64,000 bases of DNA. Origin: Metallosphaera cuprina Ar-4 (GTDB lineage Archaea > Thermoproteota > Thermoprotei_A > Sulfolobales > Sulfolobaceae). The notes below the pieces were generated by a model. It saw only the letters and a list, made by a program, of their open reading frames with translations. It searched no databases and was not told the origin of the DNA. The stretch's first letter is position 1; every line of letters begins with the position of its first letter. The stretch spans positions 124,001 through 188,000 of the forward strand of contig NC_015435.1 in NCBI RefSeq assembly GCF_000204925.1, in the 5' to 3' direction. Shown here piece by piece: positions 56,644 to 64,000 of the stretch. The position numbers were made by a program, and so were the translations under genes.

Positions 56644-57780
56644 ATGTTCGAATTAACAAAAGAACAACAGGAATATAAAGAGAAAGTTAGAGATTACGTC
56701 CAGAAGACTGTTAGAGAATATTCAAAATTAATGGACGAGAAGAACGAGGGAGGAGAGAAGATAGTCAGAGATTTCGGCGAGATGGGACTTCTAGGAATGA
56801 AGATTCACCCTAATTACGGAGGTCTTGGACTAGGGGAAATAGCCTTTGCAATAGCCACTGAAGAGCTTGGAGCCGAAAGTGGTGGTGCGTCTCATAGTCT
56901 CCACACTCAACTTAATGCTCTTCAGCTGTTAGTCTCGATTGGTGGCGATTCTGCAAAACAATGGATAGAGGAAGGAGTTAAAGGGAAGGAAATCTACGCG
57001 GTAGCACTTACAGAACCTGGTGCAGGATCAGATCTTGGGGCTCTGCAGACCACAGCCAGGCAGGAAGGAAACGAGCTAGTTATTTCAGGTGAGAAGATAT
57101 TCACTAGCGCTGCGTCTTTCTCCTCAAAGATGCTTGTGTTAGCTAGGACGAGCGGTAATCCTGGAGACAGACAGGGAATATCGCTCCTCTTGGTTGATAG
57201 CAAAACTCCAGGTATCGAAATACATAAACTTGATTTGATGGGCATCAGAGGAGCTGGCGTCTCATATGTTAAGTTTAACAACGCCCGAGTACCTAAGGAC
57301 TCTATAGTAGGCAAAGAAGGCGATGCTTTTAGAGGCGCTATAAAGGCACTTATGGTCAGTAGGAACGGTTACGCTGGGATCGCCGTGGGAATAGCTAGAG
57401 GAGCAGTTGAGGACGCTGTGAACAGAGCTGCCTCGAGGAAACAGTTCGGCAAATCCTTACTTGAGCAAGAGTGGATATCGTTTAACCTCGCTGACGCGTT
57501 GGTAAAAGTTGAGGCATCGAGATTACTGACAATGAGGGCTGCCGCCATGCTAGATAAGGGCATTGAGGCTCTTACTGAAGCCAGTATGGCAAAGTATATG
57601 GCTGCAATTACCGCAGCTGAAGTAAGCAGGACCGCTCTTCACATATTTGGTGGCCATGGTCTTAATAGAGGATCAAAGGTAGAGAGGCTTTATAGGGACG
57701 CGAAAATAATGGAAATAGCAGAAGGAACTAACGAGATGCAATTGATAGCGGTATCGAGAGCACTACTACCTAAGAAATAG
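56644..57780 (+). CDS. Acyl-CoA dehydrogenase
   Basis: A 378-residue FAD enzyme. Typical segments are LTEPGAGSDLGALQTTA, the substrate-binding GEKIFTSAASFS, ASRKQFGKSLLEQEWI and the terminal YRDAKIMEIAEGTNEMQ with the catalytic-type Glu. The ATG at 56644 is preferred to TTG 56635 because the family begins FELTKEQQEY. It oxidises acyl-CoA in fatty acid or amino-acid breakdown; chain preference is unknown. It converges on the permease gene with a 15-bp overlap. Confidence 0.93.
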   Translation: MFELTKEQQEYKEKVRDYVQKTVREYSKLMDEKNEGGEKIVRDFGEMGLLGMKIHPNYGGLGLGEIAFAIATEELGAESGGASHSLHTQLNALQLLVSIGGDSAKQWIEEGVKGKEIYAVALTEPGAGSDLGALQTTARQEGNELVISGEKIFTSAASFSSKMLVLARTSGNPGDRQGISLLLVDSKTPGIEIHKLDLMGIRGAGVSYVKFNNARVPKDSIVGKEGDAFRGAIKALMVSRNGYAGIAVGIARGAVEDAVNRAASRKQFGKSLLEQEWISFNLADALVKVEASRLLTMRAAAMLDKGIEALTEASMAKYMAAITAAEVSRTALHIFGGHGLNRGSKVERLYRDAKIMEIAEGTNEMQLIAVSRALLPKK

Positions 57781-58980
57781 GTAATATACCACAAGGTTTA
57801 TAACAAGTATTGGAATAGAATTTTTTATAAATTCAATAAAGTTGAAACCCTTTCCTCCCCTGCTTTCTGATGATTCTGAAATGATGACATTACTAGCAGC
57901 ACCTATTAAAGTAAGATTCCCAGCTATGGTGCTTCCAGCTGCTAATGCGATCCAATCAATAGGACTCGTAGCACCATAAGATATCATATAAGGAATGTAG
58001 ATTGCCACTAAAGGGACGTTACTAAGTAACTGGCTCATGAATATGCTAACTAAGAATATTGAGAGGATAGACGATGGAGGAGGGAGGTAATGAAATAAAT
58101 AGGCCAAAACCCCTCCCTTTACCATGCCTTCAGTAAATACGAACAGGCCGATAAAAAAGAGTATTGTAGTCCAATCTACTCTCTTTATTATATCTCTCCT
58201 TCTTTTTGAAACTAAAACCAGTATAGAAGACGTAATGAGAGATCCTAATAATATGTCTATCTTTAAAATACTAAATACGAAGAAGAGCACGATCGTAACC
58301 GCTAGAAGGAAAAGGGACAAGTAAGCGGTAAACCTATCCTCTATTTTCTCGACAGAAATATCAGGGCTATCTACCGCTTCTAGATCTTTTTTAAATAATG
58401 TAACTAAAATGGGATAAGTTAGTAGTAAGTTAATTATAGTAGGAATGGCTAGCGTGGATACGAAAACTATGAAAGGGTCTACTATTCCAGTATTCAAAGC
58501 AATCAGTAAATTTTGGGGGTTACCTGTAGGTAACATAACGCTTCCGATGGTTACTCCGTAAGCTAAGGAGTAAAGGAAAGGTTTCTCGTTTATTCTAAAT
58601 CTCCTACTGCTCTCTAAGATAACAGGGGTCCAGCTTGCGGAAATACCATCATTAGTTACGAAGTTAGCTAATATACCTGAGAAGATTAAGATACCGAAAA
58701 GTGTCCTCTTCGGCGTCTTGAATTTATTTACTATATAAAATCCCAAAAATCTAAGGAATCCAGACAGTTCTAAAGCAGACGCGAAAGTAAATAGGGTTAT
58801 CAAGAAGAGTACTACATCCAGATTTATCGAGGCCAAAGCTTGATCAGGTGATATAACCCCAGTAGCTATCATTAAGACTCCTCCAAAAAACATTGACGCC
58901 CAAGGAGGTATTCCTGTTATACCTCTTGATGCTATTAGGGCATAAGTCAGGATCGCAATTGCTAAGGCTAGGATGTACAT
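57766..58980 (-). CDS. ArsB/NhaD-type ion permease
   Basis: About 404 residues with 11-12 membrane segments. It has the ion transporter family pattern: PPWASMFFGGVLMIATGVISP, ILANFVTNDGISASWTPVIL, VMLPTGNPQNLLIALNTG and a second SQLLSNVPLVAIYIPYM plus GNLTLIGAASNVII. Arsenite, Na+/H+ or dicarboxylate export are possible; no ars genes are nearby. The ATG at 58980 fits a TATA element about 25 nt upstream. Confidence 0.88.
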   Translation of the reverse strand: MYILALAIAILTYALIASRGITGIPPWASMFFGGVLMIATGVISPDQALASINLDVVLFLITLFTFASALELSGFLRFLGFYIVNKFKTPKRTLFGILIFSGILANFVTNDGISASWTPVILESSRRFRINEKPFLYSLAYGVTIGSVMLPTGNPQNLLIALNTGIVDPFIVFVSTLAIPTIINLLLTYPILVTLFKKDLEAVDSPDISVEKIEDRFTAYLSLFLLAVTIVLFFVFSILKIDILLGSLITSSILVLVSKRRRDIIKRVDWTTILFFIGLFVFTEGMVKGGVLAYLFHYLPPPSSILSIFLVSIFMSQLLSNVPLVAIYIPYMISYGATSPIDWIALAAGSTIAGNLTLIGAASNVIISESSESRGGKGFNFIEFIKNSIPILVINLVVYYLFLR

Positions 58981-59028
58981 AGTATAGGACTTGGGAATTC
59001 CTTTTAAAGGATATTCGCTTCCTATACT
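58981..59028. promoter_or_regulatory. Shared dyad-symmetric divergent promoter (permease / MFS)
   Basis: AGTATAGG (58981-58988) and CCTATACT (59021-59028) form a perfect 8-bp inverted repeat whose centre (59004.5) almost coincides with the TTTAAA core (59003-59008) of the only TATA-like element. The element is about 25 nt from the permease ATG (58980) and about 30 nt from the MFS ATG (59036), so it can serve both directions. The half-sites look like an operator. Confidence 0.6.
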
Positions 59029-59035
59029 ACATTGC

Positions 59036-60148
59036 ATGAGAAGGTTCATATCGCAACCTTTACTAGTCGCTGGGATAACATATATCGGTATATGGTATCC
59101 GGTAACTCTTTACTCGACTACGAATTCGATCTTCTTATTAGGTTTAGCCACAACGCTCTATAACTTAGCTAATGCAGCTGGATCCTACTTATGGGGCATC
59201 ATTCTCGACAGATCTGAAAGAAGATTAGAGTTTGGTGTAATGCTACCTATCGCTCTTACGCTATCATCGTTTTTACTGGGTAGAGGCTTTTATGAAGGTC
59301 TAATAGCTTATGGACTGATCGGCTTCATATCAGCCATGAACTCACCCTTGTACTCCCTCATACTTTTAGAGAACTATAGTTTTGAGCGAGTCCCTAAGAT
59401 GAATTCAATATTGTCTCAGTTCACCTTAGTGGGAAATATAGTGGGTAGTATATCTGCAGTATTTGAGAGTTCATGGTTATTTCCTTTTATACTCTGCTTT
59501 CTCTCAGTTCCAGTCAGCTTCGTATCATTGTTAGGAACGAGAGGGAAGATAAATGTTGATAAGATAACAAGGTTGAAAAGCCTTAGGGGACTATTGGGTG
59601 CATTAAGTTCGTTTGCCGCTTTCAACTTCGGAGCGGAACTGTTTTTCACTACTTTCGTTCCATTGAACTATATCTCTGGGAACCCTAGATATCTAATTTA
59701 CGTGAGTTATACCATCCTTTACGTCTTAGACGAAGGAGTTTATTACCTGGCGAGTAAATTAACATCAGGAAAGGAATCTTTCTTCATGTACTTATCAATT
59801 ATGGGAAGAGCCTTAGTTGTACTATCCGTCTCCATAATTTTACGGACGGGCACTAGATTGGGACAATCCACTGTCTCTATGTTCGTTTTATTCGGGTCGT
59901 TTTATCCTCTTTACGGAAATTCCTTCTTCTCGTTCATGTTCAAGAACATACGTAAGAATAGAGGTGCGATAATAGGCGTGTTTAATGCCGTTGAAGATAT
60001 GGCTAACATAGCGGGGAGCAGTACTGTGAGCTTTCTAGGAAACAATATCAATTTGGATTATTTAGTGGCCTTTTACAGTTTCGCGTTCTCCGCTTTATCC
60101 CTATACAGCTTTATATCAAAGAAGTTACCTGCTTCTTCTGCTGAGTGA
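59036..60148 (+). CDS. Major facilitator superfamily transporter
   Basis: About 370 residues with 10-12 hydrophobic segments. The loop between segments 2 and 3, GIILDRSERRLEFG, resembles the MFS motif GxxxDRxxRR. ANAAGSYLWGIIL and IGVFNAVEDMANIAGSS are further MFS-like parts. The substrate is not evident. The ATG at 59036 fits the shared TATA element; an upstream in-frame ATG at 58991 would lie inside that promoter. The 3' end overlaps the convergent thioesterase by 24 bp. Confidence 0.85.
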   Translation: MRRFISQPLLVAGITYIGIWYPVTLYSTTNSIFLLGLATTLYNLANAAGSYLWGIILDRSERRLEFGVMLPIALTLSSFLLGRGFYEGLIAYGLIGFISAMNSPLYSLILLENYSFERVPKMNSILSQFTLVGNIVGSISAVFESSWLFPFILCFLSVPVSFVSLLGTRGKINVDKITRLKSLRGLLGALSSFAAFNFGAELFFTTFVPLNYISGNPRYLIYVSYTILYVLDEGVYYLASKLTSGKESFFMYLSIMGRALVVLSVSIILRTGTRLGQSTVSMFVLFGSFYPLYGNSFFSFMFKNIRKNRGAIIGVFNAVEDMANIAGSSTVSFLGNNINLDYLVAFYSFAFSALSLYSFISKKLPASSAE

Positions 60149-61057
60149 CTCCTCCCATAACCTCTTCTCATGAGGTGTTTCAGGGACGTACTTAGGCACC
60201 TCTTTTTTATTCCCATAAGGATCTACTCTTACGTAAGTGAAGTAAGCCGTTGTAACGTGCTTACACTCGTTATTACCTATGTCAATCTTATTCACGTTAA
60301 TTAGTAAGTCCATAGAAGTCCTACCTACAAAAGTTATGCCTGCGTTCATCTCCACGATATCCCCTAGCCTTATCGGAGCGTAAAAGAAGATATCAGAGAC
60401 GGCCACAGTAACTACTCCATCTTGGTTAGGTCTGTAATTTTCAATCCCGTTATATCTGAGTGCCAAAGCTCCCCCTAAATCGTCCATCGCCTTTAATAGA
60501 TTACCTGCAGACACTACTCTTCCATCGTAGGTCAGAGTGGGACCTACAAAAATGGTATTACTAAGGTGATGTCTAAGGAATTTCGTCTCATCTTCTGAGC
60601 AAGTAATTTCGTTCCTTTTTATTTTCTCTAGCCTGGCTTTCCTCCTGGATAGAGCGAGGTCAATAGCCTTTCGTTCCTCATCGTTCTCTGGCTCTATTTT
60701 TAGGCTAATTGGAGATGGCTTAAAGTTGTTATCAACCTTTACGTAAGTCCCGCTTGCTGTAACTATCTCCTCCGTTCCTTTTAACGCTCTCATCTCCACC
60801 TCCATGGAGGTATTACCTATGTAAAGGACCCTCGCGTCTATCTCAACAATGTCACCAAGACTGGCACCCTTTTTGAAAAGCACCTGATCTAATGAAGCTA
60901 GCACGGCCAATCCGTGACCGACTTTCATTGAAGCTAACATGCCGGCGTCAGCTAAGAACTTGAGCATATCTCCCCCATGAAGTCTTCCCATAAAATTTGT
61001 TTGTTGATAGTGAACAAGATTAATTGTTCTTACTACCGTATCCCTTATCTTTAACAA
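60125..61057 (-). CDS. Acyl-CoA thioesterase with two hotdog domains
   Basis: A 310-residue protein of two hotdog folds, residues about 5-115 and 160-285. The first carries NFMGRLHGGDMLKFLADAG, close to the acyl-CoA hydrolase active-site motif; the second has the diverged YDGRVVSAGNLLKAMDDLGG. It probably hydrolyses medium or long acyl-CoAs, fitting the nearby acyl-CoA dehydrogenase. The TTG at 61057 overlaps the upstream gene by 38 bp. Confidence 0.88.
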   Translation of the reverse strand: MLKIRDTVVRTINLVHYQQTNFMGRLHGGDMLKFLADAGMLASMKVGHGLAVLASLDQVLFKKGASLGDIVEIDARVLYIGNTSMEVEMRALKGTEEIVTASGTYVKVDNNFKPSPISLKIEPENDEERKAIDLALSRRKARLEKIKRNEITCSEDETKFLRHHLSNTIFVGPTLTYDGRVVSAGNLLKAMDDLGGALALRYNGIENYRPNQDGVVTVAVSDIFFYAPIRLGDIVEMNAGITFVGRTSMDLLINVNKIDIGNNECKHVTTAYFTYVRVDPYGNKKEVPKYVPETPHEKRLWEESLSRRSR

Positions 61058-61439
61058 TGTTATCTACCTCATCAGCAAGAGCCTTATATCTAGCGTTCCT
61101 CTTCGCTTGAGACCTAAAAACGTCCCTAACTTGCGTTATGATAGACCCTAAGTCAGTAATAGCTTTCTTAGCCAGATCATCAGGTAACTGCTCCATGGAT
61201 ATCCTTTTTTCGGAAGACGAAAGGTAAGGAAGGTATTCGTCTAAAGAGGTCGTAATAATGGCCAATCCTTTCCTATCTAACACGTACTCGTGAGCGCCCT
61301 TTTTACCTATGCTAATTGATATGTCGTCTGAAGGAGGTAAGATCCTGCATATTTCATTTAATACTTTTATTAAGTTTTCTTTCGTACCGTTTAGCCCTAG
61401 TTCTGAAAGGGCTATCTTAAGGGAGTTGAGTTCGCTCAT
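61020..61439 (-). CDS. Conserved 139-residue protein next to HerA-like gene, function unknown
   Basis: A soluble, mostly helical protein (SELNSLKIALSELGLNGT, TDLGSIITQVRDVFRSQAKRNARYKALADEV). I do not recognise a family. It starts 9 nt after the HerA-like stop and overlaps the thioesterase start, so it belongs to the HerA/NurA transcript and may be an accessory of it. Confidence 0.75.
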   Translation of the reverse strand: MSELNSLKIALSELGLNGTKENLIKVLNEICRILPPSDDISISIGKKGAHEYVLDRKGLAIITTSLDEYLPYLSSSEKRISMEQLPDDLAKKAITDLGSIITQVRDVFRSQAKRNARYKALADEVDNIVKDKGYGSKNN

Positions 61440-61448
61440 TGTTACACC

Positions 61449-63248
61449 TTATGTTCTTGATAAGTCATAGTGACCTAGAGGAGGAGGTACTGGAACCCTC
61501 AATTTCAATTTCCCTTGCTTCAACCATGGCGAGATCATATACGCTACTCCATTTCTCTCCCAGCTTAATATTTTTCCTTCAGATCTTGATATGCCTAAAC
61601 TCTCGGAGATATCCAGAGACGTCCTGAAGACGAACTTCGTATTTGCGAGTTGTACTATTATGTCGCTTAAATCTGAGGGATTATGAGTGGAGAACATGAA
61701 CCCTATCCTTCTCCTCCTGCCCAACCTCATCATAATTGAAATTTTGCTTGCCACTCTCCTTAGGTAGTTACTGTCTTCCTCTCCTCCTCTGTTTGAGGGA
61801 AAGAACCTATGTGCCTCATCTATTACTAGGAGCTGTTTGTTATTTATCTCGCCGTTTCTCATCTTTATTTCTCTTATCTGAAAAATCCGATCTAATAGGT
61901 GATAGACGAGAATTTTCTGAGAGAAATCGTCTAAGTCCTGATTATATAAGTCTATGACAATGAATTTAGATTTCAATATATCTTTAAAAGAGGTTCTAGG
62001 AGCTCTAATGTCAAATAATCCTGTTTCCTTCAGTAAGTAAAGCCCCCTTAATATATTTTCTCTAGTGCTCTTATGTACCTGTAACTTTTCAAAATTTTCC
62101 TCACTTAAGCTATCTATGAATTCGTCTAAGCTATCTATATCTTTAGTATTTGACGAAAAGATTTTTAAGAAATGCGAAGCTTGTTCACTGAAATAAGGAT
62201 TTAGTTTATGAATTGCTCTCCTGTTCTCCTTGAAGCTAATATAGAACGGGTTTACGTTAGCCCTAGATTTCCAGTTCCCAGATTGGAGTTCTATTGTCCT
62301 CCCTTCAATACTAACCTCCACCTTTACGTCCTGTCTCTTAAGATAATTTATCAATGGGTCTAGGTAAAGTTTAAAGTACGCCTTTGTTATGTCTTCCTCC
62401 GTTCTCTCTTTGGCAAACTTGTTAAGCCATTTTACGGTCAATGGGAACAGAATATCCATCTCGATTCCGTTTATCGGTCCGATAAGTTTAGAGAACTCCT
62501 CAACTCCTTTTTTTACTTGACTTGATGTTATATCTGGAGGTAGAAAGGAATGATAGTAATCTCCGGTCGCATCAAACACTAGAATTTGCTCATCGTCGGT
62601 TGCTGTGAGTAAAGAGGCAATGATGTCTTTCACAAACGACGTCTTACCAGCTCCTGTAGTTCCTATTATAAGTGCGTGGAAGTTAAGCTCATCAGGGGGA
62701 ATGCTTACTTTAGCCTCCGAATTGGAGATGTCTAGGAATCCCAGTTTAAGTTTCCCGCGGTTTATGCCCATTGACCTTTCTATCATCTCAGGGAACGGTA
62801 TGATTACCGGAGATTGAGGTTCGGGTATTATGTCGGCAGGCACTGGTTCGCCCCTTCCTAATGGATCCAGTCTTGTTAACATTTCACATTTTAGGATCAC
62901 GTTTCCAATTAACGTGCCTGGATCTTCATTATCAGCTAATTTTGGGGTTAAGTCTGACGCATTGAACAAAGATGAGGTTATATCGCTTCTTTCATATCCA
63001 GTAACTTGTAGGAGAATGAATTGTAGAGTCCTGATATCTACAGCACCTAGAAGTATCCCCATTCTTCCCAAATACTCGTTATTATAATACGTTTCTGCAT
63101 CAACGACAACGTTGACGTTGAGGTTCTCCTGGTCAATCTTATTAGGCATGAACTTCGAAACTCTTCCTATCATTTTCCCCAGGCTAACTGCCAAAGTTCG
63201 AGCTCTAGCCGATCTCTCCTTTACACCGTTATACAGTTCGTCTATCAA
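61449..63248 (-). CDS. HerA-like bipolar helicase/translocase ATPase
   Basis: A 599-residue ATPase of the HerA/FtsK superfamily. An N-terminal HAS-barrel-like part (about 45-140) precedes Walker A IIGTTGAGKTSF (residues 194-205), Walker B LLVIDEAHRFFPS and the arginine-finger region RLGRRRRIGFMFSTHNPSDL. HerA hexamers pump DNA for the NurA nuclease in end resection. No mre11 or rad50 is in the window, so this may be a second HerA. Its start overlaps the NurA-like gene by 4 bp. Confidence 0.92.
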   Translation of the reverse strand: MIDELYNGVKERSARARTLAVSLGKMIGRVSKFMPNKIDQENLNVNVVVDAETYYNNEYLGRMGILLGAVDIRTLQFILLQVTGYERSDITSSLFNASDLTPKLADNEDPGTLIGNVILKCEMLTRLDPLGRGEPVPADIIPEPQSPVIIPFPEMIERSMGINRGKLKLGFLDISNSEAKVSIPPDELNFHALIIGTTGAGKTSFVKDIIASLLTATDDEQILVFDATGDYYHSFLPPDITSSQVKKGVEEFSKLIGPINGIEMDILFPLTVKWLNKFAKERTEEDITKAYFKLYLDPLINYLKRQDVKVEVSIEGRTIELQSGNWKSRANVNPFYISFKENRRAIHKLNPYFSEQASHFLKIFSSNTKDIDSLDEFIDSLSEENFEKLQVHKSTRENILRGLYLLKETGLFDIRAPRTSFKDILKSKFIVIDLYNQDLDDFSQKILVYHLLDRIFQIREIKMRNGEINNKQLLVIDEAHRFFPSNRGGEEDSNYLRRVASKISIMMRLGRRRRIGFMFSTHNPSDLSDIIVQLANTKFVFRTSLDISESLGISRSEGKILSWERNGVAYMISPWLKQGKLKLRVPVPPPLGHYDLSRT

Positions 63249-64000
63249 GATCTCATTCCTTCTAGTCTGCTGTAAAACGCTGACTGGATCCCATCCCTTA
63301 TAAGCTCTTGTATTAGAAGGTTGAAAGTTGCCTCAGACATCTCCTTAGCCGACTTGTCAGCCAGCGCCAACGGTATAGGTATACCATCTGCTGACATGGG
63401 AATTGAGAGCAGTTCCTCAGGCTTTACGCTATCTTGGGTATATTCTGCTCTTAGAATTGAGAATTTTTTTGTGAAAGGATGGAAAGGAATTACAAGGTAA
63501 CTTGAGGTTATCTCAACGTCTTCTATCTGTCTAGAAACCGGTCCTATAATTAATGGTTTGAATGGCGGTTTAAAATTTTTCTCAATTAGATGTATTATAA
63601 ACGCCTCATCGTTTGAGAAGCTTATAGGATCTATTTTATACTTTATCATAAAATAATTTCTCATTTTTCCTTCCTTTAGAGCATTTAGAAGCGTGGTTGA
63701 AGTGTTTACCCTCTTGACTATACCCACAAAGTTATTTCCTATGATCTTCTTTCTTCTGTCTATCAAATGTCGTACGACAGATTTATCTAAATAGATAAAC
63801 CTAGGGATTAAGGGACCGTCAACCAGAACCAAGGGACTGTTCCTAAATTTACTCAAGCAAGCCGTCTCCAAAGAGAATCTCAATTCCATCTCAAGTCTAG
63901 ACAGGTCTACCTGAAAAGATCCTTCGTTCATCGGTAGTTTTGTAATGAGTGGGTGAAGTAGAAAGTCCTCTATTCTTCCTGTAGAAGCGTATGGCGTAGC
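63245..64000 (-). CDS. NurA-like nuclease, 5' truncated by window
   Basis: The frame is open from the ATG at 63931 up to the window edge, so the N-terminus is missing. The segment SPLVLVDGPLIPRFIYLDKS matches the second conserved strand motif of NurA nucleases, and the C-terminal IPMSADGIPIPLALADKSAKE a third. The first catalytic Asp motif should lie outside the window. The 4-bp overlap with the HerA-like gene is the classic NurA-HerA arrangement. Confidence 0.8.
   Translation of the reverse strand, partial: ATPYASTGRIEDFLLHPLITKLPMNEGSFQVDLSRLEMELRFSLETACLSKFRNSPLVLVDGPLIPRFIYLDKSVVRHLIDRRKKIIGNNFVGIVKRVNTSTTLLNALKEGKMRNYFMIKYKIDPISFSNDEAFIIHLIEKNFKPPFKPLIIGPVSRQIEDVEITSSYLVIPFHPFTKKFSILRAEYTQDSVKPEELLSIPMSADGIPIPLALADKSAKEMSEATFNLLIQELIRDGIQSAFYSRLEGMRS

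Overview
The window is chromosomal DNA of a thermoacidophilic crenarchaeon of the order Sulfolobales. The evidence is the gene content: an archaeal ribosomal/RNA polymerase operon with an Fe-S type Rpo3, a mevalonate-route isoprenoid cluster with isopentenyl phosphate kinase, an AglH-type N-glycosylation enzyme, a stand-alone 5S rRNA gene, a complete ups (UV-inducible pili) operon, PibD prepilin peptidase and HerA/NurA-type proteins. Many genes have a TATA box about 26 nt before the start codon and no leader, as is usual in this order. Base composition is AT-rich. The genus cannot be fixed from the sequence alone. No insertion sequence, integrase or CRISPR array was seen, and the tRNA genes show no sign of an integrated element.

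Layout. 1-5067 (+): end of an AIR-synthase-related gene, then uS13-uS4-uS11-Rpo3-eL18-uL13-uS9-Rpo10-uS2. 5058-10221 (+): MEMO family protein, an unrecognised protein, isopentenyl phosphate kinase, type 2 IPP isomerase, GGPP synthase and AglH, a tightly packed isoprenoid/dolichol/glycan operon. 10335-17371 (-): tRNA-Asn, tRNA-Pro, L7Ae, GluRS, a HAD phosphatase, an HD phosphohydrolase, 5S rRNA, a small Cys protein, DUF1512 and methionine aminopeptidase. 17423-21882 (+): UPF0173 hydrolase, PheS, PheT and an alpha/beta hydrolase. 22133-27782: CinA-like protein, PLP aminotransferase, a reduced MDR protein, HTH regulators, DUF2192, and an HTH-CBS protein followed by a JAMM-like protein.

27696-32997 (-) is a DNA-processing set (Lhr-type helicase, family 2 glycosyltransferase, ParB-like protein, endonuclease III) next to upsX-E-F-A-B (33828-39674, -). 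The same arrangement is known beside the ups operon of other Sulfolobales, where UV-induced pili mediate cell aggregation and DNA exchange. The ups operon sits exactly between cbiE and cbiT, two cobalamin genes that are usually adjacent or fused. Other corrin genes lie around it: cbiD, cbiC, cbiH, cbiG, a BtuF-like protein, and cobN plus a ChlI/ChlD fusion. pibD, whose product processes the Ups pilins, lies between cbiG and cobN. 45055-47533 holds a UbiA prenyltransferase that looks frameshifted and citramalate synthase. 56644-61057 holds acyl-CoA dehydrogenase, an ArsB/NhaD-like permease and an MFS transporter that share one dyad-symmetric promoter region, and a double-hotdog thioesterase. 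The window ends inside a HerA/NurA-like helicase-nuclease locus (61020-64000, -).

Points most worth a second look: ups inserted between cbiE and cbiT with a candidate UV-type promoter; the ubiA frameshift; the MEMO gene with no canonical start codon for its conserved N-terminus; the shared dyad promoter at 58981-59028; a possible kink-turn in the L7Ae leader; and the second HerA/NurA locus. All family calls come from reading the translated sequences; no database search was run.
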